Positions 52,293-60,635 of a stretch of DNA of 64,000 nucleotides are shown here, piece after piece. A program made the translations under genes and the position numbers. The notes beneath the pieces are model-generated. The model ran no database searches and was not told where the DNA came from. It saw only the letters and a program-made list of their open reading frames with translations. The first letter of the stretch is position 1. Each line of letters begins with the position of its first letter. Source of the stretch: Micromonospora noduli (lineage in GTDB: Bacteria > Actinomycetota > Actinomycetes > Mycobacteriales > Micromonosporaceae); the NCBI RefSeq assembly GCF_003264365.1, contig NZ_PYAK01000008.1, forward strand, positions 62,001 through 126,000. Direction: 5' to 3'.

Positions 52293-52463
52293 TCAGACCT
52301 TGGCCTTGCCCAGGATGCGGTTCACTGTTGTACCGCATACCGGACACTTGCCCTTGGCCATGTTCATCCCGGTCTTCGAGACCTCGACGTGCCCCTCGAA
52401 GTCCCGCTTCTCCTTGCACTTCACGCAGTAACCGTTGTAGGTCGTCTGGGCCTGGTCGGCCAC
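52293..52463 (-). CDS. DUF5679 zinc-ribbon protein
   Basis: Protein of 56 aa: YNGYCVKCKEKRDFEGHVEV, GMNMAKGKCPVCGTTVNRIL and a basic tail. Two CxxC pairs form a zinc ribbon; the wording KRxFEG..xxxxNGRxMAKGxCPxCGTxxxRILG is typical of DUF5679, sometimes fused to or next to topoisomerase I in other bacteria. It probably binds nucleic acid. GAGGAGGG lies about 5 nt before the GTG at 52463. Confidence 0.88.
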   Translation of the reverse strand: MADQAQTTYNGYCVKCKEKRDFEGHVEVSKTGMNMAKGKCPVCGTTVNRILGKAKV

Positions 52464-52976
52464 GGTGCCCTCCTCGTCTCGTCCGCCGGTCAATGCCGTT
52501 CCGGCGGGGTGCCCGGCGGCGGGCCACACGGGGCGCCGGCGCTGGGTCTCACTCCGCGGCCACCTTCGTGACCGCTGGTTCGCGGACCCTACCCAGGTCT
52601 GGGCAGTTCCATGTCAGCTGTGCATCGACACTGTGAGCAAGTCGACGTCGAGAGTGTGCATGGCGAAATAGGTCGGATAAGTCAGTTTGGCGGGGACACG
52701 CCGACCAAACCCTGACAGCCACCCGTGCGAGTGCCCCCGCGGCGGCATCCGGGGCGGTGATCACCTACGGTGGAGACGTGCCGCGCACCGGCGCCATCGG
52801 CGTTCACCAAGGGTGACGAGATGGCGCGATGACGCTGCGGTCAAGAAATTTTCGGGACGGCTGGCGACCAATCACCATTTTCTGGGCGCGTGTCGTGCGG
52901 TTGACTCTTGCGGACCCCTGGTCAGTGGGCATTAGCTTTCCCTCGTGACACGTAGTCGAGGCTGCGCGGGCCAGTG
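52464..52976. other. Intergenic region of 513 bp, no gene recognised
   Basis: No convincing coding sequence on either strand. TACGGT at 52766-52771 lies 6 nt before a GTG at 52778, the leaderless pattern seen elsewhere, but the frame closes after 12 codons (PRTGAIGVHQG). TTGACT near 52900 could be a -35 element for the metallopeptidase gene. The centre is less GC-rich than its surroundings. Confidence 0.5.
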
Positions 52977-53510
52977 ATGGCGGGGACGCGCAAGCCGGTC
53001 GTCGAGGTGCGGCGCAGTCAGCGTCGACGACGCACGGTGTCCGCGTACCGTGACGGTGAGCGAGTGGTCGTCCTCATCCCCGACCAGTTCTCCCGTGCCG
53101 AGGAGAGCGAGTGGGTCGATCGGATGCTCGCCCGGCTCGCCGCCCGGGAGGGGCGCCTCGCCCGCTCCGACGACGAGCTGCTGGCCCGCGCCAATCGGCT
53201 CATCGACCTCTACCTCGCCGGGTACGCCACGAAGGCGGTGCCGGCCAGCGTCCGGTGGGTCACCAATCAGAACGGCCGGTGGGGCTCCTGCACACCGGCG
53301 GACCGCAGCATCCGAATCTCGCACCGCGTCCAGGAGATGCCCGAATGGGTGATCGACTACGTGTTGCTGCACGAGTTGGCGCACCTCATCGTGCCCAGCC
53401 ACAACGCCCGGTTCTGGGCGTTGGTCGGTCGCTATCCCAAGGCGGAACGCGCCCGCGGCTACCTCGAAGGGGTCGCCGCCGCCTCCTCCTGCGCACCGCT
53501 TCCCACCTGA
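52977..53510 (+). CDS. YgjP/SprT-like zinc metallopeptidase (M48-clan, DUF45)
   Basis: Protein of 177 aa with the DUF45 (YgjP-like) core: VVEVRRSQRRRRTVSAYRDG at the start, RWVTNQNGRWGSCTPADRSI in the middle and the zinc motif HELAH (VIDYVLLHELAHLIVPSH) with the third ligand in SHNARFW. It is predicted to be a small cytosolic zinc protease, substrate unknown. The ATG at 52977 is preferred over a GTG directly before it. No clear ribosome site. Confidence 0.88.
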   Translation: MAGTRKPVVEVRRSQRRRRTVSAYRDGERVVVLIPDQFSRAEESEWVDRMLARLAAREGRLARSDDELLARANRLIDLYLAGYATKAVPASVRWVTNQNGRWGSCTPADRSIRISHRVQEMPEWVIDYVLLHELAHLIVPSHNARFWALVGRYPKAERARGYLEGVAAASSCAPLPT

Positions 53511-53541
53511 TCCACACCCCCCGACGCGCGTGATCGACCTA

Positions 53542-53616
53542 GATCCACTCGCCTTCCTGAAAAACGCGCTATCCGCGCTGCTGGGACACCGCGACTTCAA
53601 TGAAGCCGGGTTGATC
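53542..53616. repeat. GATC-edged intergenic palindrome, family 1
   Basis: Left arm GATCCACTCGCCTTCC (from 53542) and right arm ending GAAGCCGGGTTGATC (53616) are imperfect complements (about 18 of 27 positions), and both resemble the arms at 12319-12397. A G-rich tract (GGGTGGGG units) follows at 53648-53681. The element fills the gap after the metallopeptidase gene. Confidence 0.65.
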
Positions 53617-53684
53617 ATGCCGTCGAGCCGCGCCAGGGCGCTCCGGGGGCGGGCCGGGTGGGGTGGCTGTGTGGGGTGGGGCGC

Positions 53685-53690
53685 TAGGGT
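53685..53690 (+). promoter_or_regulatory. -10 box TAGGGT of a leaderless transcript
   Basis: TAGGGT, 6 nt, then the ATG at 53697, with no Shine-Dalgarno beyond the general G-richness. Confidence 0.5.
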
Positions 53691-53696
53691 CGGGGG

Positions 53697-54305
53697 ATGG
53701 CGCGACGGGTGGTGGTGGCGTTGCTCGGGCCGGTGCACTGGTCGCCGCCCGGCGTCGACCTGGCGCAGTGGCGAGCGGCGCTCGCGGAAGACGTCATCGA
53801 CCTGTTCGCCACGCTCAACGAGGTGGAGGTCGCTGTCGCGGTGACCCCAGCCGACCGGGCCCTGGCCGATGCGCTGGTGTGGCCCGGTACGGCGGTGTAC
53901 GAGGTGGCCGAGCCGACGCCGAACGCCGTGTTCGCCGCGCTGGAGGGGTACGACCAAGCGGCCGTGCTGGTCAGTGACGTGCCTGACCTGCCCGCCCTGA
54001 CCGTCGGCAAGCTGCTCCGCCCACTCACCAGCCGGCCGGTCGCGGTGGCCCCGGTCGAGGGCGGCGGCCCGGGTCTGCTCGGGGTCGCGGTACGACTGCC
54101 CGCGCCGGACTGGCTGCCGACGCTGGAGCTGGACACGGCGACGCCGGCTGAGGCGCGTGCCAACGCCCCGCGCCCGGGTGACGTGGCGGTCACCACGGGT
54201 TGGCGACGACTGCGCGGTCCGGCTGACCTGGCCACGCTGGACCCGGCCTTCGAGGGCTGGGAAGCGACCCGCGCCCTGCTCTCCGGGTCGGGCCGACCCA
54301 TCTGA
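53697..54305 (+). CDS. Nucleotide-diphospho-sugar transferase-like protein (DUF2064-like)
   Basis: Protein of 202 aa. It runs VVVALLGPVHW, then DLFATLNEVEVAVAVTPADR, NAVFAALEGYDQAAVLVSDV, then PDLPALTVGKLLRPL. A strand ending in SDVPDLP is the counterpart of the GxDxPxL motif in CofC/FbiD and DUF2064 transferase-like folds. The usual N-terminal P-G-x-x-K-T-R nucleotide loop is missing, so catalysis is doubtful. I am fairly sure of the fold and unsure of the role. It converges with the DUF2342 gene. Confidence 0.6.
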   Translation: MARRVVVALLGPVHWSPPGVDLAQWRAALAEDVIDLFATLNEVEVAVAVTPADRALADALVWPGTAVYEVAEPTPNAVFAALEGYDQAAVLVSDVPDLPALTVGKLLRPLTSRPVAVAPVEGGGPGLLGVAVRLPAPDWLPTLELDTATPAEARANAPRPGDVAVTTGWRRLRGPADLATLDPAFEGWEATRALLSGSGRPI

Positions 54306-54324
54306 ACCGTCGGCACCGCCGAAC

Positions 54325-54367
54325 GCGCCGCGGGTGCCCGCTGCCGATCTGCGGGCACCCGCGGCGC
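54325..54367. terminator. 17-bp perfect hairpin between convergent genes
   Basis: GCGCCGCGGGTGCCCGC (54325-54341) and its exact complement (54351-54367) around 9 nt. No T-tract. The position suggests a bidirectional terminator. Confidence 0.75.
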
Positions 54368-54387
54368 AGGCCGTCGATGTGCGGGCG

Positions 54388-55722
54388 TCAGGACTTGGTG
54401 TCGCCCTCGCCGTCGGTCTCGCCGGACGGACCGGGCTGCCCCGACTGACCCGACGGACCGGGCTGATCCAACTGGCCGGGGGCCTTCTCCTCCACCCCGC
54501 CGGGGGCGGTGAAGTCAAAGCTGTCCAGCTCGCTGAGGTCCATGTCGTTCATCGCGAAGGCGACCGGGTCGGCGAAGTCGTCGTCCGACGGGAGCAGGTC
54601 CGGGTGGCCCCAGACGGCGTCGCGGCCCTCGATGCCACGGTGCTGGGTGAGCGCGGCCCAGAGCGCCGCGGCCTCGCGAAGTCGGCGGGGGCGCAGTTCC
54701 AGACCGACCAGCGCGGCGAAGGTCTGCTCGGCGGGACCGCCGGCGGCCCGACGACGGCGGAACGCCTCGCCCAGCCGGACGACGTTGGGCAGCCGGTCGC
54801 TGGCGGCGCTGTCGACGACGTGGCACACCCAGCCCTCGACCAGGGCGAGTGCGGTCTCCAGGCGCGCCAGTGAGGCCTTCTGCGCCGGGGTGTCCTCCGG
54901 GGTGAAGATGCCCTCCAGGGCGATCGCCTGCATCGACTCGGGGTCGGTCGGGTCGACCCGACCCATCGCCTCCTCGATCGCCTCCCGGTTGACCCGGATG
55001 CCCGAGGCGTACATCTCGACCGCGCTGAGCACATGCCCACGCAGCCACGGGACGTGCTGGAACAGCCGCTGGTGGGCGGCCTCGCGCAGCGCCACGTAGA
55101 GGCGGACCTCGTCCTCGGGCAGTTCCAGGCCCTCGCCGTACGCCCGGATGTTGGCGGGGATCAGCGCGGCCGTGCCGGCCGGGCCGAGCGGCAGCCCGAT
55201 GTCGCCGGCGGAGAGCACCTCCGCGGCGAGCGAACCGAGGGCCTGGCCCAGCTGGCCACCGAAGAGCGCGCCGCCGAGGGAGGCCACCATCGACTGCATC
55301 GGGCCGAGCTGGGCGCGCGCCTCCGGTGGCACCAGGTCGCCCATCGCACCGACCATCCGGCTGGCGACGGGGTCGCACAGCTTGCGCCACACGTCCAGCG
55401 TCTTGAAGATCCACTCGTTGCGGTTCCAGGCAACGGGGTTCTGGATGCCGGAGGGCCACGCCGAGGCGGGCTCCAACCACAGGTCGGCGAGGCGCAGCGC
55501 CTCCTCGACCGCGTTGCGCTCGTACATCGACACCGCCGGGTCACCGGCGGCCGCGAGCTGGCTGGCTGCTACCTGCCGGGCCAGGTCCCAGTTGACCGGC
55601 CCGCTGCCCGGCGCGGAGAGCAGGTGCTGCAACTGCGACATGAACTGCTGCATCTGCGCGGGATCGTTGGGGTCTGGTGGTTGCCCACCCGGGAGCGCGA
55701 AACCGAACGGAATATCAGGCAC
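54388..55722 (-). CDS. DUF2342 putative zinc-dependent metalloprotease
   Basis: Protein of 444 aa of the actinobacterial DUF2342 (zincin-like) family. Marker segments: IPFGFALPGG at the start, QLGQALGSLAAEVLSAGDIG, LYVALREAAHQRLFQHVPWL (the putative metal helix, with EAAH in place of a standard HExxH) and LVEGWVCHVVDS. The C-terminal 45 residues are a low-complexity Gly/Pro/Ser tail. M. tuberculosis has the same gene (Rv3195) beside the Lon-like and UPF0182 genes. The GTG at 55722 is selected by the TACCGT box 7 nt upstream. Confidence 0.88.
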   Translation of the reverse strand: MPDIPFGFALPGGQPPDPNDPAQMQQFMSQLQHLLSAPGSGPVNWDLARQVAASQLAAAGDPAVSMYERNAVEEALRLADLWLEPASAWPSGIQNPVAWNRNEWIFKTLDVWRKLCDPVASRMVGAMGDLVPPEARAQLGPMQSMVASLGGALFGGQLGQALGSLAAEVLSAGDIGLPLGPAGTAALIPANIRAYGEGLELPEDEVRLYVALREAAHQRLFQHVPWLRGHVLSAVEMYASGIRVNREAIEEAMGRVDPTDPESMQAIALEGIFTPEDTPAQKASLARLETALALVEGWVCHVVDSAASDRLPNVVRLGEAFRRRRAAGGPAEQTFAALVGLELRPRRLREAAALWAALTQHRGIEGRDAVWGHPDLLPSDDDFADPVAFAMNDMDLSELDSFDFTAPGGVEEKAPGQLDQPGPSGQSGQPGPSGETDGEGDTKS

Positions 55723-55729
55723 GACATCT

Positions 55730-55735
55730 ACGGTA
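55730..55735 (-). promoter_or_regulatory. -10 box TACCGT of leaderless DUF2342 gene
   Basis: On the minus strand TACCGT, 7 nt, then the GTG at 55722. Confidence 0.55.
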
Positions 55736-55824
55736 CGCGGACCGCGCCCCAGGTAGCCGCCGCTGGCGTTGCGCTGAGGGCGAAGTCGCGCGGCGCATCC
55801 GGCGGGTGACCCGCAGCCGGTCGG

Positions 55825-55830
55825 TACGCT
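55825..55830 (+). promoter_or_regulatory. -10 box TACGCT of the leaderless PDZ/Lon-like gene
   Basis: TACGCT, 7 nt, then the ATG at 55838. It is divergent from the leaderless DUF2342 promoter 90 bp away. Confidence 0.55.
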
Positions 55831-55837
55831 CTGCGGC

Positions 55838-56851
55838 ATGAGACGTCGTGGCCTGACGGTCCTGCTCGGTGCCCTGTTCACCGCCCTGCTGAGCATCGGG
55901 GTGCTCCGGGTGCCGATTCCGTACGTGGTGCTGGGCCCGGGGCCGACGGTCAACACCCTCGGTACGACCGACGGTAAGGAGGTCATCCAGGTCTCCGGTC
56001 GGGAGACCTCGACCTCGGCCGGCCAGTTGCGGCTGACCACGGTGGGGGTGCAGCCCACGGTGCGGTTGCGGGGGGCGATCGCTGGCTGGTTCTCTGACGA
56101 CGAGGCGGTGGTGCCGCGTGAGCTGGTCTACCCGCCGGGGGAGTCGACGGAGCAGGTCGAGCAGCGCAACGCCGAGGACTTCAAGGCGTCGCAGACCAGC
56201 GCGGAGACCGCCGCGCTGCGGGAGCTGGGCTTTCCGGTGCAGGTGGTGATCAAGACGGTGGCCGGGGACGGCCCGGCGGCCGGGGCGCTGAAGGCCGGCG
56301 ATGTGATCACCTCGGTGGACGGCCAGCCGGTGCCGGTGGCCGCGAAGGTCACCGAGCTGGTCCGGGCCAAGCCGGCGGGCACGGCGTTGACCATCGGCTA
56401 CACCCGTGACGGCGTGCCGGCCACCGCGACCGTGACCAGTCAGGAGCAGGACGGCCGACCGCGGATCGGTGTCGAGATCGATCAGCAGCAGCCGCACCCG
56501 TTCACGCTCGGCATCGACCTGGGGGACATCGGTGGGCCGAGCGCCGGTCTGATGTTCGCCCTGGGGATCGTGGACAAGTTGACCCCGGCCGACCTCACCG
56601 GCGGCCAGATCATCGCCGGCACCGGCACCATCGACGACGAGGGTGCCGTCGGCCCGATCGGCGGGATCGCCCAGAAGCTGGTCGGCGCCAAGCGCGCCGG
56701 GGCGAAGGTCTTCCTGGTGCCGGCGGACAACTGCGCCGAGGCGGTCCGCAATCCGCAGCCCGATCTGCCGCTGTTGCGGGTGGGCTCGTTGGACGAGGCG
56801 ATGACCGCCCTGGAGACGTTGCGCGCGGGTGGTCAGCCGACGCGTTGCTGA
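55838..56851 (+). CDS. Membrane-anchored PDZ/Lon-like serine protease (YlbL family)
   Basis: Protein of 337 aa. One N-terminal membrane anchor (LTVLLGALFTALLSIGVLRV) is followed by the YlbL region IPYVVLGPGPTVNTLG, a PDZ domain at about 120-205 (GPAAGALKAGDVITSVDGQP) and a Lon-type protease domain with catalytic Ser in GGPSAGLMF (about 233) and Lys in GIAQKLVGAKRAGA (about 278). It faces outward and is thought to cut membrane-proximal substrates. The homologue in M. tuberculosis is Rv3194c, next to the UPF0182 gene as here. Confidence 0.93.
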   Translation: MRRRGLTVLLGALFTALLSIGVLRVPIPYVVLGPGPTVNTLGTTDGKEVIQVSGRETSTSAGQLRLTTVGVQPTVRLRGAIAGWFSDDEAVVPRELVYPPGESTEQVEQRNAEDFKASQTSAETAALRELGFPVQVVIKTVAGDGPAAGALKAGDVITSVDGQPVPVAAKVTELVRAKPAGTALTIGYTRDGVPATATVTSQEQDGRPRIGVEIDQQQPHPFTLGIDLGDIGGPSAGLMFALGIVDKLTPADLTGGQIIAGTGTIDDEGAVGPIGGIAQKLVGAKRAGAKVFLVPADNCAEAVRNPQPDLPLLRVGSLDEAMTALETLRAGGQPTRC

Positions 56852-56890
56852 CCGGTGTGACCGTGCCCCGACACGCTCAGGAACACCCCG

Positions 56891-56896
56891 TACTCT
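56891..56896 (+). promoter_or_regulatory. -10 box TACTCT upstream of the UPF0182 gene
   Basis: TACTCT lies 45 nt upstream of the GTG at 56942, so this message would have a leader with a GGAG ribosome site (56932-56935), unlike the neighbouring leaderless genes. Confidence 0.4.
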
Positions 56897-56941
56897 GGGT
56901 GCCTGGTCGGAGCCGATCATATCGAGCGTGCGGAGCCAACA

Positions 56942-59935
56942 GTGGTCATGCGAAGCAGCAGCCCCCTCCCGAGGATGAGCCGGCGCGGGCGCGTCACCAT
57001 CGCGGTCCTGGTCGGGGTGTTCGTGCTCTTCACCCTGCTTGGCTGGGGTGTCCAGGCGTGGACCGACTGGCTCTGGTTCGACGAGGTCCGCTACACCGAG
57101 GTCTTCACCGGCGTCCTGCTCACCCGGCTGGTGCTCTTCCTCGCCATCGGCCTCGGCATGGCGCTGATCGTCGGTGGCAACCTGTGGCTGGCCTACCGGT
57201 TGCGCCCGCGACTGCGTCCGCACTCGGTGGAGCAGGCGACCCTGGAGCGCTACCGGATGGTGCTCAGCCCGCGTCTCGGCACCTGGATCTCGCTGACCGC
57301 CGCGGTGGTCGGGCTCTTCGCCGGTCTCTCCGCGCAGAACCGGTGGAACCAGTGGCTGCTCTTCCGCAACGGCGGTGACTTCGGCATCAAGGACCCGGAG
57401 TTCGGGGTCGACATCGGCTTCTACGTCTTCCAACTGCCGTTCTGGCGTTACCTGCTCGGGGTCGCCTTCACCGCTGTGGTGCTGGCCGTGATCGGCGCGC
57501 TGGCGGTGCACTACCTCTTCGGCGGGGTCCGCCTGCAGGGCGTCGGCGACCGGATGAGCAACGCGGCCCGCGCCCACCTGAGCACCCTGGTCGCGGTCTT
57601 CGTGCTGTTGAAGGCGATCGCGTACGTGTTGGACCGGCGGGCCATGCTGCTGGAGTACAACGAGGGTGCCAAGTTGTACGGCGCCGGCTACGCCGACGTC
57701 AACGCGTTGCTGCCGGCGAAGGAGATCCTCGCCTACATCTCGATCGTGGTGGCGATCGCGATCCTCGTGTTCTCCAACGCCTGGATGCGGAACCTGGTCT
57801 GGCCGGGGATCTCGCTGGCGCTGCTCGGCGTGTCCGCGGTGGCCATCGGCGGCATCTACCCCTGGGCGGTGCAGACCTTCGAGGTCAAGCCGAGCGCCAA
57901 GGACAAGGAAGCGCCGTACATCCAGCGCAGCATCGACGCGACGCGGGCGGCGTTCGGGTTGGGGGCCACCGAGACGACACCGTACGCGGCGAACAACCTC
58001 ACCCCGCCGGCGAACCTGGCCACCGACACCTCGGTGGTGTCGAACGTGCGACTGCTCGACCCGCAGTTGGTCAGCGAGACGTACACCCAGCTCCAGCAGG
58101 TGCGTGGCTTCTACGACTTCGGTCCGAAGCTGGACATCGACCGGTACGGGGTGAACGGCAAGGTCTCCGACTACGTGGTCGGCGTCCGGGAGATCAACTA
58201 CGGCGAGCTGACCGACCAGCAGAACACCTGGATCAACCGGCACACCGTCTACACCCACGGGTACGGGCTGGTGGCCGCCCCGGCCAACCAGGTGGTCTGC
58301 GGCGGGCAGCCGTTCTTCGTCTCCGGCTTCCTCGGCGAGAAGACCCAGGAGGCGTGCTCCTCGCAGACCGAGCAGATCCCCGCCAAGCAGCCGCGCATCT
58401 ACTACGGCGAGCGGATGGCGGCCGACGACTACGCCATCGTCGGGCAGTCCGACCCGAACAAGAAGGCCGAGTTCGACAGGCCGGTCGGTGAGGGCGGCGG
58501 CGAGTCCTACACCTACACCGGTGAGGGCGGTGTGGAGATCGGCTCCTTCACCCGGCGACTGCTGTACGCCATCAAAGAGCAGGAGTCGAACTTCCTGCTC
58601 TCCGAGGCGGTCAACAAGGACTCCAAGCTGCTCTACGTGCGCAACCCGCGCGACCGGGTGGAGAAGGTCGCGCCGTTCCTCACCCTGGACGGCGACCCGT
58701 ACCCGGCGGTGGTCGACGGTCGGGTGCAGTGGATCGTGGACGGCTACACCACGGCGGCCTCGTACCCGTACGCGGAGAAGGTCAACCTGCAGACCGAGAC
58801 CACCGACGAGTTGACGAACCGGGGCACCTTCCAGCTGGCCCGGGAGGACGTCAACTACATGCGTAACTCGGTGAAGGCCACGGTCGACGCGTACGACGGC
58901 ACTGTGAAGCTCTACGAGTACGACGACACCGACCCGGTGCTCAAGGCGTGGAACAAGGCGTTCGGTGGTGACCTGGTGCTGCCGAAGGCGGAGATCCCGG
59001 TCGAGCTGACCGAGCACCTGCGTTACCCGGCGGACATGTTCAAGGTGCAGCGCAACCTGCTCACCAAGTTCCACGTGACCAACCCGGGTGACTTCTACTC
59101 CGCACAGGACTTCTGGCAGGTGCCCAACGTGCCGGACGCCCCGGACAGCGGCCAGAAGCAGCCTCCGTACTACCTGTTCACCCAGTTCCCGGGGCAGGAG
59201 AGCCCGCGGTTCCAGCTCACCTCGGCGGTCACCCCGAACGGCCGGCAGAACCTCGCCGCGCTGATCTCCGGGTCGTACGTCGAGGGGAAGCCCCGCCTGG
59301 AGGTGCTGGAGTTGCCGGACCAGACCCGGATCTCCGGCCCGGTGCAGGTGCACCAGCAGATGACCAACAACGCGAACATCCGTCAGCAGCTCAACCTGCT
59401 CTCCAGCAACCAGGCGCAGGTGCAGTACGGCAACCTGCTCTCGTTGCCCTTCGCCGACGGCATGCTCTACGTCGAGCCGGTCTACGTGAAGAGCAACCAG
59501 CAGGACGCGTACCCGCTGTTGCAGAAGGTGCTGCTCTCGTACGGTGACGGTGGCTCCTTCGTGGCGCTCGCCGACAACATCAACGACGGCATCAAGCAGT
59601 TGGTCGAGCAGGGTAAGAAGGCCGGGCAGGGCACGTCGCCGCCGCCGACGACCGGGGGTAACCCGACGACGCCCACGCCAACGCCTTCGGGCACGGCGAC
59701 GCCAGCACCGACGGCGACCCCGAGCCCCGGCACCCCACCGCCGCCGACCGGTGACCTGGCCGCCGCCGCGGACCGGGTGCAGACCGCGATCACCGAGGTC
59801 CGGGCCGCGCAGACGTCCGGCGACTTCGAGCGGTACGGGCGGGCGCTGAAGGCCCTCGACGAGGCGCTCACCGCGTTCCAGCAGGCGCAGCAGGCCGCTG
59901 GTGCGCCGGGTGCCAGCCCGAGTGCCGGCGGCTGA
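56942..59935 (+). CDS. UPF0182 large membrane protein
   Basis: Protein of 997 aa. Seven or so membrane helices occupy the first third (VTIAVLVGVFVLFTLLGWGV, LVLFLAIGLGMALIVGGNLW, WISLTAAVVGLFAGLSAQNR, LGVAFTAVVLAVIGALAVHY and others), followed by a large extracytoplasmic domain with conserved blocks such as FEVKPSAKDKEAPYIQRSID, YVVGVREINYGELTDQQNTW and FQLTSAVTPNGRQNLAALIS. A Pro/Thr linker (about 905-940) and a helical end complete it. The homologue in M. tuberculosis is Rv3193c. Function unknown. The GTG at 56942 is preferred over an ATG 6 bp later because of the GGAG spacing. Confidence 0.93.
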   Translation: MVMRSSSPLPRMSRRGRVTIAVLVGVFVLFTLLGWGVQAWTDWLWFDEVRYTEVFTGVLLTRLVLFLAIGLGMALIVGGNLWLAYRLRPRLRPHSVEQATLERYRMVLSPRLGTWISLTAAVVGLFAGLSAQNRWNQWLLFRNGGDFGIKDPEFGVDIGFYVFQLPFWRYLLGVAFTAVVLAVIGALAVHYLFGGVRLQGVGDRMSNAARAHLSTLVAVFVLLKAIAYVLDRRAMLLEYNEGAKLYGAGYADVNALLPAKEILAYISIVVAIAILVFSNAWMRNLVWPGISLALLGVSAVAIGGIYPWAVQTFEVKPSAKDKEAPYIQRSIDATRAAFGLGATETTPYAANNLTPPANLATDTSVVSNVRLLDPQLVSETYTQLQQVRGFYDFGPKLDIDRYGVNGKVSDYVVGVREINYGELTDQQNTWINRHTVYTHGYGLVAAPANQVVCGGQPFFVSGFLGEKTQEACSSQTEQIPAKQPRIYYGERMAADDYAIVGQSDPNKKAEFDRPVGEGGGESYTYTGEGGVEIGSFTRRLLYAIKEQESNFLLSEAVNKDSKLLYVRNPRDRVEKVAPFLTLDGDPYPAVVDGRVQWIVDGYTTAASYPYAEKVNLQTETTDELTNRGTFQLAREDVNYMRNSVKATVDAYDGTVKLYEYDDTDPVLKAWNKAFGGDLVLPKAEIPVELTEHLRYPADMFKVQRNLLTKFHVTNPGDFYSAQDFWQVPNVPDAPDSGQKQPPYYLFTQFPGQESPRFQLTSAVTPNGRQNLAALISGSYVEGKPRLEVLELPDQTRISGPVQVHQQMTNNANIRQQLNLLSSNQAQVQYGNLLSLPFADGMLYVEPVYVKSNQQDAYPLLQKVLLSYGDGGSFVALADNINDGIKQLVEQGKKAGQGTSPPPTTGGNPTTPTPTPSGTATPAPTATPSPGTPPPPTGDLAAAADRVQTAITEVRAAQTSGDFERYGRALKALDEALTAFQQAQQAAGAPGASPSAGG

Positions 59936-59959
59936 CCCGCCACCGCGCGCAGTTCCTCC

Positions 59960-60009
59960 CCGAGCCCCCGTCGCTCGGACCGCATCAGGTCCGAACGGCG
60001 GGGGCTCGG
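59960..60009 (+). terminator. Long hairpin terminator after the UPF0182 gene
   Basis: CCGAGCCCCCG (59960-59970) pairs with CGGGGGCTCGG (59999-60009). The inner TCGGACC/GGTCCGA extends the stem around GCATCA. Confidence 0.8.
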
Positions 60010-60125
60010 CCATGTCCTGATCTGTGCGCATCTGTCACGTCGCCGACAGCACCCTCCACCACCGCAACCTGCGACGCCGGTCCGCCGTCCTCCTTGCGAC
60101 GGGGTGGGAACGAGGGGGGTCGGCC

Positions 60126-60635
60126 GTGCGGGACGCGCAGAGCTTCGATGACTTCTACCGCAGCACCGCCCGGCGGACGCTGCGGTACGGCTATGCGGTC
60201 GCCGGCGACCACATCGAGGCGCAGGACCTGGTGCAGGAGGCGTACACCCGGGCCTGGCGGCAGTGGGGGCGACTGTCGTCGCATCCGGCGCCGGAGGCGT
60301 GGCTACGGCTCGTGGTGGCCCGGCTGGCGACGGACCGCTGGCGGCGTCTGCACCGTTGGCGGGTGGTGCTGAGCCGTACCGGACCACCAGCGGTCGCACC
60401 CCCGCCCAGTGAGGACGGGGTGCTCCTGGTCGGGGCGCTCCGGCAGTTGCCCGCCACGCACCGGCAGGCGCTGGCCCTGCACTACCTCTTCGACATGTCC
60501 GTCGAGGAGATCGCCCGGGAGACCGACGTCCCGGTCGGCACAGTGAAGTCCTGGCTGTCCCGAGGCCGGTCCCGGCTGGCCGCGCTGCTGCCCGACCTCT
60601 GCGCCGTGGAGTTGGAGGCGAACGATGTCAGTTGA
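60126..60635 (+). CDS. SigE-family ECF-type RNA polymerase sigma factor
   Basis: Sigma factor of 169 aa with region 2 (FDDFYRSTARRTLRYGYAVA, then AQDLVQEAYTRAWRQW) and region 4 (LRQLPATHRQALALHYLFDM, then SVEEIARETDVPVGTVKSWL). It belongs to the actinobacterial SigE-type ECF group (SigM/SigE-like short sigmas). The GTG at 60126 follows GAGGGGGGT. The downstream gene overlaps by 11 nt and encodes a single-pass membrane protein where anti-sigma factors usually sit. Confidence 0.92.
   Translation: MRDAQSFDDFYRSTARRTLRYGYAVAGDHIEAQDLVQEAYTRAWRQWGRLSSHPAPEAWLRLVVARLATDRWRRLHRWRVVLSRTGPPAVAPPPSEDGVLLVGALRQLPATHRQALALHYLFDMSVEEIARETDVPVGTVKSWLSRGRSRLAALLPDLCAVELEANDVS

Noticed and set aside
50958..52463. 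Azole-peptide (TOMM/RiPP) biosynthetic cluster suggested by the E1-like protein
   Set aside because: No YcaO, dehydrogenase or precursor peptide is present; neighbours are an ABC1 kinase and a DUF5679 protein as in non-biosynthetic loci.
52778..52816. Twelve-codon leaderless ORF behind TACGGT
   Set aside because: Too short to support on one promoter-like hexamer without a -35 element or known homologue.
55715..60031. A very long minus-strand open frame (over 1400 codons) opposite the Lon-like and UPF0182 genes
   Set aside because: It mirrors GC-rich codons of two well-supported plus-strand genes, is rich in Arg/Val/Leu/Gly/His without any domain, and starts in intergenic sequence. Typical shadow frame in a high-GC genome.
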